A DNA stretch of 64,000 bases from Chitinophagaceae bacterium (GTDB lineage: Bacteria; Bacteroidota; Bacteroidia; Chitinophagales; Chitinophagaceae), in the NCBI GenBank assembly GCA_016719015.1, contig JADKAZ010000002.1:124001-188000 (forward strand), given 5' to 3'. The first letter of the stretch is position 1; each line of letters starts with the position of its first letter. The notes under the pieces were generated by a model, which had not been told where the DNA came from, ran no database searches, and worked only from the letters and a program-made list of their open reading frames with translations. The position numbers and the translations under genes are program-made. Of the stretch, positions 7,977 through 15,302 are shown in pieces.

Positions 7977-9020
7977 TCATTCTGAAAACCATTCATTATG
8001 CTGCTCCTGTACCCTGATAAAGGTGGTACGTTTTGTCAACTCTTTTAGTGATTGTGCGCCTACATAGGTGCAGGTGGAACGGAGACCTCCTAAAATATCT
8101 AAAATAGTGTCTGAAACATTTCCACGGTAAGGGATTTGTGTAGTCTTGCCTTCGGAGGCACGGTATTCGGCCACACCGCTTGCATATTTTTCCATGGCTG
8201 TTTCAGAGCTCATCCCATAAAATTGTTTGTACCGGCTCCCATCTTCATTTTGCACTAATTCACCTCCGCTTTCTTCATGGCCTGCCAGCATTCCACCCAG
8301 CATTACAAAATCAGCACCTCCGCCAAATGCTTTTGCAATATCTCCCGGCACTTTACATCCACCATCAGAAATTATTTGACCGCCAAGGCCGTGTGCCGCA
8401 TCTGCACATTCGATAATGGCTGACAACTGCGGATAACCAACTCCTGTTTTCACTCTTGTAGTGCAGACAGAGCCGGGGCCAATCCCTACTTTAACGATGT
8501 CTGCGCCTGCCAGTATCAATTCTTCCACCATTTCACCCGTTACCACATTGCCAGCTATGATGACTTTTCCGGGATGTTTCTCCCGGGTTGATTTTACAAA
8601 CTTTACAAATTTTTCTGCATAGCCATTCGCCACATCTATGCAGATAAAACGTAATGCAGGATTTTCTTTTAATATCAGGGCTAGTTTTTCTGCATCTGTT
8701 TCATTGGTGCCGGTGCTTACTGCAATATTTTCGGTGATATCGGCACCACCGCCTTTCATAAAAATTTTCCATTGTTCCGGGGTGTAATGTTTATGCAATG
8801 CAGTAAAAAGCTGATGACGGGCCAATGCTGATGCCATTTCCATAGTGCCAACCGTATCCATATTAGCCGCCATAACAGGAATGCCCTGCCAGCTATCACC
8901 TCCATGAAGAAACTTAAATCTTCTTGCCAGGGTTACTTCCGCACGGCTGTTAAGGGTGGAACGTTTGGGTCTTATCATCACATCTTTAAAACCCAGCTTA
9001 ATGTCATTTTCTATACGCAT
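7977..9020 (-). CDS. guaC: GMP reductase
   Basis: The enzyme reduces GMP to IMP with NADPH, returning guanine nucleotides to the IMP pool. I choose the ATG at 9020, because it gives MRIENDIKLGFKDVMIRPKR and 347 residues, the length of E. coli GuaC. An in-frame ATG at 9119 adds 33 residues that resemble nothing. Catalytic Cys186 lies in GIGPGSVCTTR, and the KTGVGYPQLSA stretch distinguishes GMP reductase from IMP dehydrogenase; there is no CBS domain insert. It is convergent with ppk. Confidence 0.95.
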   Translation of the reverse strand: MRIENDIKLGFKDVMIRPKRSTLNSRAEVTLARRFKFLHGGDSWQGIPVMAANMDTVGTMEMASALARHQLFTALHKHYTPEQWKIFMKGGGADITENIAVSTGTNETDAEKLALILKENPALRFICIDVANGYAEKFVKFVKSTREKHPGKVIIAGNVVTGEMVEELILAGADIVKVGIGPGSVCTTRVKTGVGYPQLSAIIECADAAHGLGGQIISDGGCKVPGDIAKAFGGGADFVMLGGMLAGHEESGGELVQNEDGSRYKQFYGMSSETAMEKYASGVAEYRASEGKTTQIPYRGNVSDTILDILGGLRSTCTYVGAQSLKELTKRTTFIRVQEQHNEWFSE

Positions 9021-9132
9021 TGTTATGTGTGTTGGAACTTTGCAATTTAAAGAAACAAAAAATGATGCCGGCAATAATTTACAAACATCAAAACTCATTG
9101 GTAAAATTAAAATTGACAAAATTTGAATGACT

Positions 9133-9140
9133 TATCTTAG
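9133..9140 (+). promoter_or_regulatory. Candidate -7 box (TATCTTAG) for the DapA-family/ALDH operon
   Basis: TATCTTAG lies 20 bases before the ATG at 9161 and is identical to the box before ppk. It deviates in one position from TAnnTTTG. Confidence 0.35.
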
Positions 9141-9160
9141 CCACCTAAAAAATAATCGGT

Positions 9161-10057
9161 ATGTCTTTTGAATGGAAAGGGATTTTCCCCGCATTGCTCA
9201 CACCTTTTACTGCTGATGATAAACTTGACCTGGATATGTTTGAAAAAAACCTGGCGGCACAGGTGAGTGCTGGTATTCACGGTATCATTATCGGTGGTTC
9301 GTTGGGTGAGGCCAGCACCATTACTCAAAAGGAAAAAGAGGAGCTTGTGAAATTTTCAGTGGAATACCTGAAGAGGAAAATACCGGTTATTTTAAATATT
9401 GCTGAAAGTACAACGAAGGATGCCATACAGCAGGCTACAAATGCAAGAAAATGGGGAGCTGATGGTATTATGCTGTTGCCACCTATGCGATATAAGACAG
9501 ATGACAGGGAAACCATTGCTTATTTTAAAGCGGTGGCAAAATCAGCAGAGCTGCCCATTATGATTTATAATAATCCGCCGGATTATAAAATTGATACCAG
9601 GCCGGATATGTTTGATGAACTGGTGGAATGTAAAAACATTACGGCCTTAAAAGAAAGTTCCCGTGATGTAACCAACCTGACAAGGATGGTCAACAGGTTT
9701 GGTGACCGGTTTAAAGTTTTATGTGGGGTCGATACACTGGCCATGGAAGAACTCTGCCTTGGTGCCGATGGTTGGGTTGCCGGGTTGGTATGTGCTTTCC
9801 CAAAGGAAACAGTCACTATTTATAACCTGGTGAAAGCTGGTAAGATAGATGAAGCCGCAAAAATTTATCGTTGGTTCATGCCTATATTAGAATTAGATAT
9901 TCACCCAAAATTAGTACAGTATATTAAACTGGCGGCAACACAAACCGGTATCGGCAGTGAATATGTCAGGGCTCCCCGGCTGACTTTAGTGGGAGAGGAG
10001 AGAGAAAGAGTTTTGAAGATCATCAATCATGGAATTGCTACACAACCTAATTTATAA
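9161..10057 (+). CDS. DapA-family aldolase/deaminase, probable 1-pyrroline-4-hydroxy-2-carboxylate deaminase
   Basis: A 298-residue TIM-barrel protein of the dihydrodipicolinate synthase/N-acetylneuraminate lyase family. Visible residues are GGSLGE (45-50) in the substrate-binding loop, Tyr136 in MIYNNPP, and the Schiff-base Lys164 in ITALKESS. The family includes several activities. Context decides: it is 6 bases upstream of a 2-oxoglutarate-semialdehyde-type dehydrogenase and in the same region as a hydroxyproline epimerase and a D-amino-acid dehydrogenase. This is the gene set that converts 4-hydroxyproline to 2-oxoglutarate, in which this enzyme deaminates and dehydrates pyrroline-4-hydroxy-2-carboxylate. 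True DapA for lysine is less likely here. Confidence 0.85.
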   Translation: MSFEWKGIFPALLTPFTADDKLDLDMFEKNLAAQVSAGIHGIIIGGSLGEASTITQKEKEELVKFSVEYLKRKIPVILNIAESTTKDAIQQATNARKWGADGIMLLPPMRYKTDDRETIAYFKAVAKSAELPIMIYNNPPDYKIDTRPDMFDELVECKNITALKESSRDVTNLTRMVNRFGDRFKVLCGVDTLAMEELCLGADGWVAGLVCAFPKETVTIYNLVKAGKIDEAAKIYRWFMPILELDIHPKLVQYIKLAATQTGIGSEYVRAPRLTLVGEERERVLKIINHGIATQPNL

Positions 10058-10063
10058 ATAACG

Positions 10064-11548
10064 ATGTTCAAGGACGCAACACTTCCGGAAATAGAAAACG
10101 TAATGCAACAGGCATGGAAAGCCTTTCATGTGTATCGTAAAATGTCATTAAAACACAGGGCTGATTTTATGCGGGCCATTGCTACCGAACTGGAAGGCTG
10201 TGGCGATGCTATGATACAAACTGCTATGCGGGAAACAAATCTTCCGGAAGCAAGATTAAGAAATGAAAGGGCAAGGACTATTTATCAATTAGAAAGCTAT
10301 GCACTGGCCTGTGAAAAAGGTGATTGGCTGGAAGTAAGAATTGATACTGCCATTCCGGAGAAAAATCCTCCGAAGCCGGACATCAGGAAAATGCTGGTAC
10401 CACTTGGCCCCGTTGTTGTATTTGGGGCTGCTAATTTTCCTTTTGCTTATTCTACTGCCGGTGGTGATACAGCAACAGCATTGGCTGCGGGTTGCCCTGT
10501 CATTATTAAAGCACATCCTGCACATCCTGAAACATCGCAGTTAGTAGCCGATGCTATTTTGCATGCAGCAGAAAAATGCGAAATGCCTGACGGGATATTT
10601 GCCCATCTGCACGGCGCTTCTTTTGAAGTTGGAAAAGCACTGATAGAACATCCATATACAAAGGCGGTTGGCTTTACCGGTTCTTTAACCGGCGGCAAAC
10701 AATTATTTGACTGGGCCAATCAACGGAAAGTACCGATTCCGGTGTTTGCAGAAATGAGCAGCATCAATCCTGTTTTTTTATTGCCGGAGAAAATGAAAAC
10801 AGAAGCTGCTGAAATGGCAAAGTTGTATGCCGGTTCTATCACTTTAGGCGTTGGACAATTTTGTACCAACCCCGGTCTTATTATCGGGTTAGAAGGAAAA
10901 GAACTGACATTGTTCGTAGAAAAATTAGGAAAAGAAATTACGAAGATCGCCCCGGCTACTATGCTGCATACCAGAATTTTTAAAAATTACCGCAAGAAAA
11001 AAGATGAAGCATTAAAGCAATCGGGAGTTGATATAGTGGCACACAGTGAAATAAAACCCACCCTGAACCAGGGAAGCCCCACCATTGCAACAGCTTCAGG
11101 TCAAACATTTTTAAGCAATCCTTTATTGCACCAGGAAGTATTTGGCCCCTACTCATTGGTGATTCGTTGTAAGGATATGAAAGAAATGTTACAAGTGGCT
11201 AATAAAATGGAAGGCCAGTTAACGACTACCCTGATGGCTACAGAAAACGATATTCGAATACACGATAAAATTGTTGATGCGGTGGTGAATATCTGCGGAC
11301 GATTTATTCTCAACAGTGTACCAACAGGTGTTGAAGTTTGTTTAAGTATGCAACATGGAGGACCGTATCCTGCTACTACCGATTCAAGATTTGGTTCTGT
11401 TGGTGCTGATGCTATCAAACGTTTTGCAAGGCCAATCGCCTTTCAAAACTGGAGTAATGATTTGTTGCCGGATGAATTGAAAAATGAAAATCCGTTAGGT
11501 ATTTGGAGGACGGTGAATAATGAATTGTCGAAAGAGGCTTTGGGCTAA
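10064..11548 (+). CDS. Aldehyde dehydrogenase, probable 2,5-dioxovalerate (2-oxoglutarate semialdehyde) dehydrogenase
   Basis: A 494-residue NAD(P)-dependent aldehyde dehydrogenase. The active-site residues are Glu230 in FAEMSSINP and Cys267 in GQFCTNPG; FGAANFPFAYS and VGFTGSLTGGKQL are the cofactor-binding segments. The AEMSSINP and GQFCTNPG signatures match the 2,5-dioxovalerate dehydrogenase subgroup. In the hydroxyproline route it oxidises 2-oxoglutarate semialdehyde to 2-oxoglutarate, the last step. It starts 6 bases after the DapA-family gene, so the pair is an operon. The 3' end is followed by a palindromic repeat at 11556-11621. Confidence 0.92.
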   Translation: MFKDATLPEIENVMQQAWKAFHVYRKMSLKHRADFMRAIATELEGCGDAMIQTAMRETNLPEARLRNERARTIYQLESYALACEKGDWLEVRIDTAIPEKNPPKPDIRKMLVPLGPVVVFGAANFPFAYSTAGGDTATALAAGCPVIIKAHPAHPETSQLVADAILHAAEKCEMPDGIFAHLHGASFEVGKALIEHPYTKAVGFTGSLTGGKQLFDWANQRKVPIPVFAEMSSINPVFLLPEKMKTEAAEMAKLYAGSITLGVGQFCTNPGLIIGLEGKELTLFVEKLGKEITKIAPATMLHTRIFKNYRKKKDEALKQSGVDIVAHSEIKPTLNQGSPTIATASGQTFLSNPLLHQEVFGPYSLVIRCKDMKEMLQVANKMEGQLTTTLMATENDIRIHDKIVDAVVNICGRFILNSVPTGVEVCLSMQHGGPYPATTDSRFGSVGADAIKRFARPIAFQNWSNDLLPDELKNENPLGIWRTVNNELSKEALG

Positions 11549-11555
11549 ATTGTTG

Positions 11556-11621
11556 AACCACGGAGACACAATGTCACAGAGAAACACTGTGAAACTCCGT
11601 GTTCACCCTGTCTCTGTGGTT
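11556..11621. repeat. Imperfect palindromic element (ccacggagacac...gtctctgtgg type)
   Basis: Outer arms 11556-11567 and 11610-11621 pair over 12 bp with one G-T. An inner CACAG/CTGTG hairpin lies at 11575-11591. The sequence is built from variants of ACACAGAG/CTCTGTGT units. The element follows the aldehyde dehydrogenase stop and may act as a terminator, though it also looks like a mobile palindromic repeat. Similar ccacagagacacagag elements occur in many unrelated environmental genomes (recalled, not searched). Confidence 0.65.
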
Positions 11622-11715
11622 TTTAAATTTTATATTGCAAGACTATGGAGAAAGTTACCCTATCCTGACACAATATTATTTAATTACCTTCGCCGCCATT
11701 ATTAAAAAAGAACTA

Positions 11716-12294
11716 ATGAAACAAGATGAACTACTGGCGCAAAGAAGCGGTAACAAATGCGAACTCTGCGAAGCAACAGAAAATTTAAAAGTATATGAAG
11801 TGCCACCAGCAACTGGTAATATGGATGATGCTATATTGATATGTCCCAAATGCACAGCACAAATTGAAAAGAAAGAAGAACTGGATGCCACTCACTGGCA
11901 ATGCCTGACCTCCAGTATGTGGAGTGAAGTGCCGGCCGTGCAGGTCATGACCTGGCGGATGCTGAATCGTTTACGCAATGAAAGCTGGGCGGCTGAAAAT
12001 ATTGATATGCTTTATCTAGATGACGAAAAATTAACCTGGGCCAAAGCCAGTGGCGACCATGAGAACGATGCATCAGTCGATCTGCACAAGGATTGTTTTG
12101 GTGCCGTACTGCATAGCGGCGATAATGTAGTGCTGACAAAATCATTAGATGTAAAAGGCTCCACCGTGAATGCAAAAGTGGGAACTGTAGTACGTAATAT
12201 ACGCCTTGTTTCAACTAATACAGAACAGATAGAAGGGAAAATAGAAGGGCAAACAATTGTGATACTGACAAAGTATCTGCGTAAGCAGGGTTAA
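11716..12294 (+). CDS. PhnA/YjdM domain protein
   Basis: A 192-residue cytoplasmic protein. The N-terminus has a zinc-ribbon (CELC at residues 15-18 and a later CPKC), followed by the C-terminal PhnA domain with DLHKDCFGAVLHSGDNVVLTKSLDVKG in two parts. PhnA/YjdM is named for its place near phosphonate genes in E. coli, but its biochemical role is unsettled and it is not the phosphonoacetate hydrolase. No phosphonate genes are seen here. I prefer the ATG at 11716 over upstream in-frame starts, since the extra 39 residues are not conserved-looking and overlap the palindrome. Confidence 0.85.
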   Translation: MKQDELLAQRSGNKCELCEATENLKVYEVPPATGNMDDAILICPKCTAQIEKKEELDATHWQCLTSSMWSEVPAVQVMTWRMLNRLRNESWAAENIDMLYLDDEKLTWAKASGDHENDASVDLHKDCFGAVLHSGDNVVLTKSLDVKGSTVNAKVGTVVRNIRLVSTNTEQIEGKIEGQTIVILTKYLRKQG

Positions 12295-12312
12295 TTGTCT
12301 AACTGGAATCAC

Positions 12313-13722
12313 TTAACGGGTTGCCAAACCTGTGTACTGTTTACTTATTTTATCCATAATGTATCCGCTTATCCAGCCTACATATGCATATCTTGGAAAA
12401 ATAAGCTTCTTGGAAGCATTTAAGGTGTTGATATGCTTAATCACTTCATACAACCAGATAGTTCCTGCAAGCAATGCTTTTTGGTCATAGGTTTTTACTA
12501 CCCGCTTTATATTATCCAGCGAAGCTCTTGTGTCTTCTTCATTCAGCCGGTTTTTTAAATCAGGATGGATAAGATTATCGTAATCGCTGTACACCAGCTT
12601 GCGGAAATTAGCAATATCCTCCTGGTTTAATTCTACATAATTCTGTTTTATCAACTCCGGGTGCATTAGCGAAGCAATTGCCCACACAACACCCCCGGAT
12701 ACATAAATGATATCTCTTGATTTAAAATCTGATTTGTCCCTGAATTGATAAACAATCAATCTGCCAAGGCTATCGATCATAATTTTTTCAGCAGCCTGCA
12801 GGTAATCGTCAATTTTTGCATTAGCCGCCATTTTTTCTTCCAGCAACCGCTGAAATGATTTTGTACCAAGTGGAAATGTAACAGGTATAAAAGTTTTACT
12901 GGCATTGATATATCCACCCTTGGTGTTGCCACTTCCAACGTCAAGCTGGTTGGCAGACAAACGGCTGTTGGAAGGGACAATTCCTTTAAAACTCAGCTCT
13001 GCTTCTTGCTCAACGGTGATGTAGTTAATTTTTATTTTCGGATCGAGGTCTTTGGGCCGTACGATAGTAGCAAAATATTCTACTTTGTTGTACTTGTCCA
13101 GCTCTTGTTTTAATCCGCTGCTGATAACGATATGGATTTTTGAAGAAGGAATTTCATACCTATCCCGGATGATGTTATAGAAGATGGTGATTGCATCAAA
13201 AGTTTCTTTTTCACTCTGGTACGATAGGGCAGCGGCATCCGTATTGATAGAGCTATCCATTTTCAGGGTGTAATAATGTTCACCGTTTTTATCAATCTTT
13301 ACTTCAATAATACTGAGCTTAATTCCTTTGGCGCCAATTTCCACACCGGCATATAACTCACCTACACCGAGTACGCCACGTAATTGGTTATTCACCACAT
13401 CGGCTATCACGGTCATGTTAAGTGACCTGTATATCTTAACTGCTTTCTGGTAAGCTACAATTGCCGGTGTTTGCTGGTTTGTTTTATTGTAAATATTCCC
13501 CAGGCCTTCATAGGCTTGCGCCTGGTGATAGCTATTTTTTGTAGCAATGGCTTTTGTGAGGGCTGTGTTATAATATTCTTCTGCTGCTTCCAATTGCTGG
13601 GCTTGCAAAAGAGTGCTGGCTGTCTTTAGCAACTGTGCTGTCGTTTGTGTTTTAATGGGTTGTGCAGTTGCATTCACTGCAACAAATAAAAACAGAACCG
13701 GAAATAACTTTCTAAGTACCAT
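12313..13722 (-). CDS. Secreted TPR protein with PPX/GppA-like (ASKHA-fold) domain
   Basis: A 469-residue protein with signal peptide (MVLRKLFPVLFLFVAVNATA), then a short TPR region (about 30-105, with AEEYYNTALTKA and IVAYQKAVKIY helices). From about 122 comes a domain with actin-like ATPase signatures: GVEIGAKGIKLSIIEV (phosphate-1-like, 126-141), EQEAELSFKG (238-247, like the EEEA segment of exopolyphosphatases), LDVGSGNTKGG (260-270, phosphate-2-like) and YVSGGVVWA. This matches the PPX/GppA pattern. That fold is normally cytoplasmic; the signal peptide places it beyond the inner membrane. Substrate unknown; polyphosphate, a nucleotide, or mere binding are possible. It converges on the PhnA gene with an 18-base gap. 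Confidence 0.75.
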   Translation of the reverse strand: MVLRKLFPVLFLFVAVNATAQPIKTQTTAQLLKTASTLLQAQQLEAAEEYYNTALTKAIATKNSYHQAQAYEGLGNIYNKTNQQTPAIVAYQKAVKIYRSLNMTVIADVVNNQLRGVLGVGELYAGVEIGAKGIKLSIIEVKIDKNGEHYYTLKMDSSINTDAAALSYQSEKETFDAITIFYNIIRDRYEIPSSKIHIVISSGLKQELDKYNKVEYFATIVRPKDLDPKIKINYITVEQEAELSFKGIVPSNSRLSANQLDVGSGNTKGGYINASKTFIPVTFPLGTKSFQRLLEEKMAANAKIDDYLQAAEKIMIDSLGRLIVYQFRDKSDFKSRDIIYVSGGVVWAIASLMHPELIKQNYVELNQEDIANFRKLVYSDYDNLIHPDLKNRLNEEDTRASLDNIKRVVKTYDQKALLAGTIWLYEVIKHINTLNASKKLIFPRYAYVGWISGYIMDKISKQYTGLATR

Positions 13723-13859
13723 AGTTGAACGATTGAATTAACACAATTAAACGAAGTGTTGAAACTAATAGACAAAAGTAGAATATTCACCTGCGGGCTT
13801 GGGTATTAGCAAGGGGCAATTTTAAACAGGTTTTCAACAATTTGGGAATGGTTTAACTC

Positions 13860-14005
13860 ATGAAGAAAAATAATTATAATACTTGCTTCGCTGGCAACTC
13901 TCACAGCTTTGGTAAGTGGCAGGTGCTGACTTGTCTTACTATGTACTTGCAGAAAGCTTTGCCTATAAAGACAGTCTGCCCAAAAATATTAAGCAATCAC
14001 AATAG
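13860..14005 (+). pseudogene. Possible decayed small lipoprotein gene
   Basis: From the ATG at 13860, allowing one frame slip in the A-run at 13865-13870, the translation reads MKKIIIILASLATLTALVSG, a typical lipoprotein signal, then reaches a Cys at the expected place and a stop. A second slip there would continue ADLSYYVLAESFAYKDSLPK to a TAG at 14003-14005. The uninterrupted frame gives a nonsense-like protein. It may be a relic, or chance. It overlaps the 3' end of the convergent desaturase-family gene. Confidence 0.25.
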
Positions 14006-15263
14006 AATCTTCTCTCTTATTCTTCATCACAAACCAACCCGTAACCACAATAGAAAAAGTAAAGTAAGCTCCCAATATGTAGGTAGCAGAAGACAGATAA
14101 CTATTAGCACCGAACCAATCACCCTGCACATATAAAAAATAAAGGCCAAGGCCGCTGCGCAACGCTTCCCATACAATGGCATATTGGTTCCTGTCCATCA
14201 ATTCGGTAAGGGCATACACACTTAAAAAGATAAAGCCGCCATACCAGAAGATATAATTTTTATCCAGCGCATTTATCGGGGCAATATTTCCGAACAGGTA
14301 GCTCACAAATAAAAGGATCATGATGTTTTGCACCCATGCCCAGGTATTTAATGCAGGAGATGTTTTGGTATCGTATTTTTCGAAATGATACACATCTTCA
14401 ATTTTATACACCGGGTATTTAGCGGCCACATCTGCTGGGCGGTAGCCGGTGGGTTTAAACCACAAGAGAAATTTGTCTTTCCAGTTATTGGTTCTCCAGG
14501 CATCTTGTATCAGTAACCATGCATGCTGAAAATTTATCTTGATCGGGTTCCAGGTGCGTACCGGACGGGTAATACCATAGACCGGCGGCACCGTTGGCAG
14601 TTCTTCCTGGTAAGTGCCAAACCATTTATCCCAGAAAATAAATATCTGCCCGTAATTCTTATCAATGTATTGCGGGTTAATGGCATGGTGCACCCGGTGA
14701 TGTGATGGAGTAACAATTATTTTTTCTAAAAACCCCATCCTGTTGATATGCTGTGTATGATACCAGAACTGGGCAAACAAATGGAGGGGTGCTACGGTAG
14801 CAACTACTATCTCCGGCACGCCAAACAAGGCAGCCGGTAATAAAAAAATGGCGAATGTTTTTACAATGCCCGAAATGCTTTGCCGCAAGGCGCAGGCCAA
14901 ATTATATTCTTCGCTGCTGTGGTGAACGATATGGCCGTTCCAGAAAAAATTAGTGACATGCTGAAGACGGTGAACCCAATAGCCGGCAAAATCTAAGGCC
15001 ATGAAAGCTATAATATAAGTAATGATCTGGTTGGGCACCGTGGTAATGGCCAGGTTCTTTAAGAAAAAAGGATAGGAGAGTACGACGAAGTAAAGTCCGA
15101 TAACATCTTTGGTCACATTGGTGACCCCACTGGCAAGACTGCTGATCATATCCATATTGCGGACGGTGTCCTTGCCTTTGCGCCAGCCATACCATTTTTC
15201 AAAAAGAACCAGCAGGAGGAAGGCTGGCATGGCGATGAGTAGTATCTTTCCGTAAGTTTCCAT
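13989..15263 (-). CDS. Sterol desaturase / fatty acid hydroxylase family membrane enzyme
   Basis: A 424-residue integral membrane di-iron enzyme. It has the histidine boxes of the family: HRLQH, HIVHHSSEEYN, HTQHI and HHRVHHAIN, set among several hydrophobic segments. Such enzymes hydroxylate or desaturate lipids, carotenoids or sterol-like molecules; the substrate here cannot be read from sequence. The C-terminal 150 residues hold extra predicted membrane helices beyond the catalytic domain. It is transcribed divergently from the VPS10-type gene, 39 bases apart, and is not an obvious part of the hydroxyproline pathway. Confidence 0.88.
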   Translation of the reverse strand: METYGKILLIAMPAFLLLVLFEKWYGWRKGKDTVRNMDMISSLASGVTNVTKDVIGLYFVVLSYPFFLKNLAITTVPNQIITYIIAFMALDFAGYWVHRLQHVTNFFWNGHIVHHSSEEYNLACALRQSISGIVKTFAIFLLPAALFGVPEIVVATVAPLHLFAQFWYHTQHINRMGFLEKIIVTPSHHRVHHAINPQYIDKNYGQIFIFWDKWFGTYQEELPTVPPVYGITRPVRTWNPIKINFQHAWLLIQDAWRTNNWKDKFLLWFKPTGYRPADVAAKYPVYKIEDVYHFEKYDTKTSPALNTWAWVQNIMILLFVSYLFGNIAPINALDKNYIFWYGGFIFLSVYALTELMDRNQYAIVWEALRSGLGLYFLYVQGDWFGANSYLSSATYILGAYFTFSIVVTGWFVMKNKREDSIVIA

Positions 15264-15302
15264 ACAGTAAACTAATTGGTTACGAATTTACAAAACCATT
15301 GC

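Noticed and set aside
9021..9119. Longer N-terminus of GMP reductase
   Set aside because: 347 residues from 9020 match the E. coli length exactly, with Cys186 in register; the extra 33 residues have no counterpart.
12313..13722. Ordinary cytoplasmic exopolyphosphatase
   Set aside because: A clear signal peptide and TPR region precede the domain, so the simple ppk/ppx pairing does not hold.
13860..14135. 91-residue plus-strand frame read without slips
   Set aside because: The translation is unlike any protein and runs antisense into the sterol-desaturase gene; the slipped reading as a lipoprotein relic is only slightly better.
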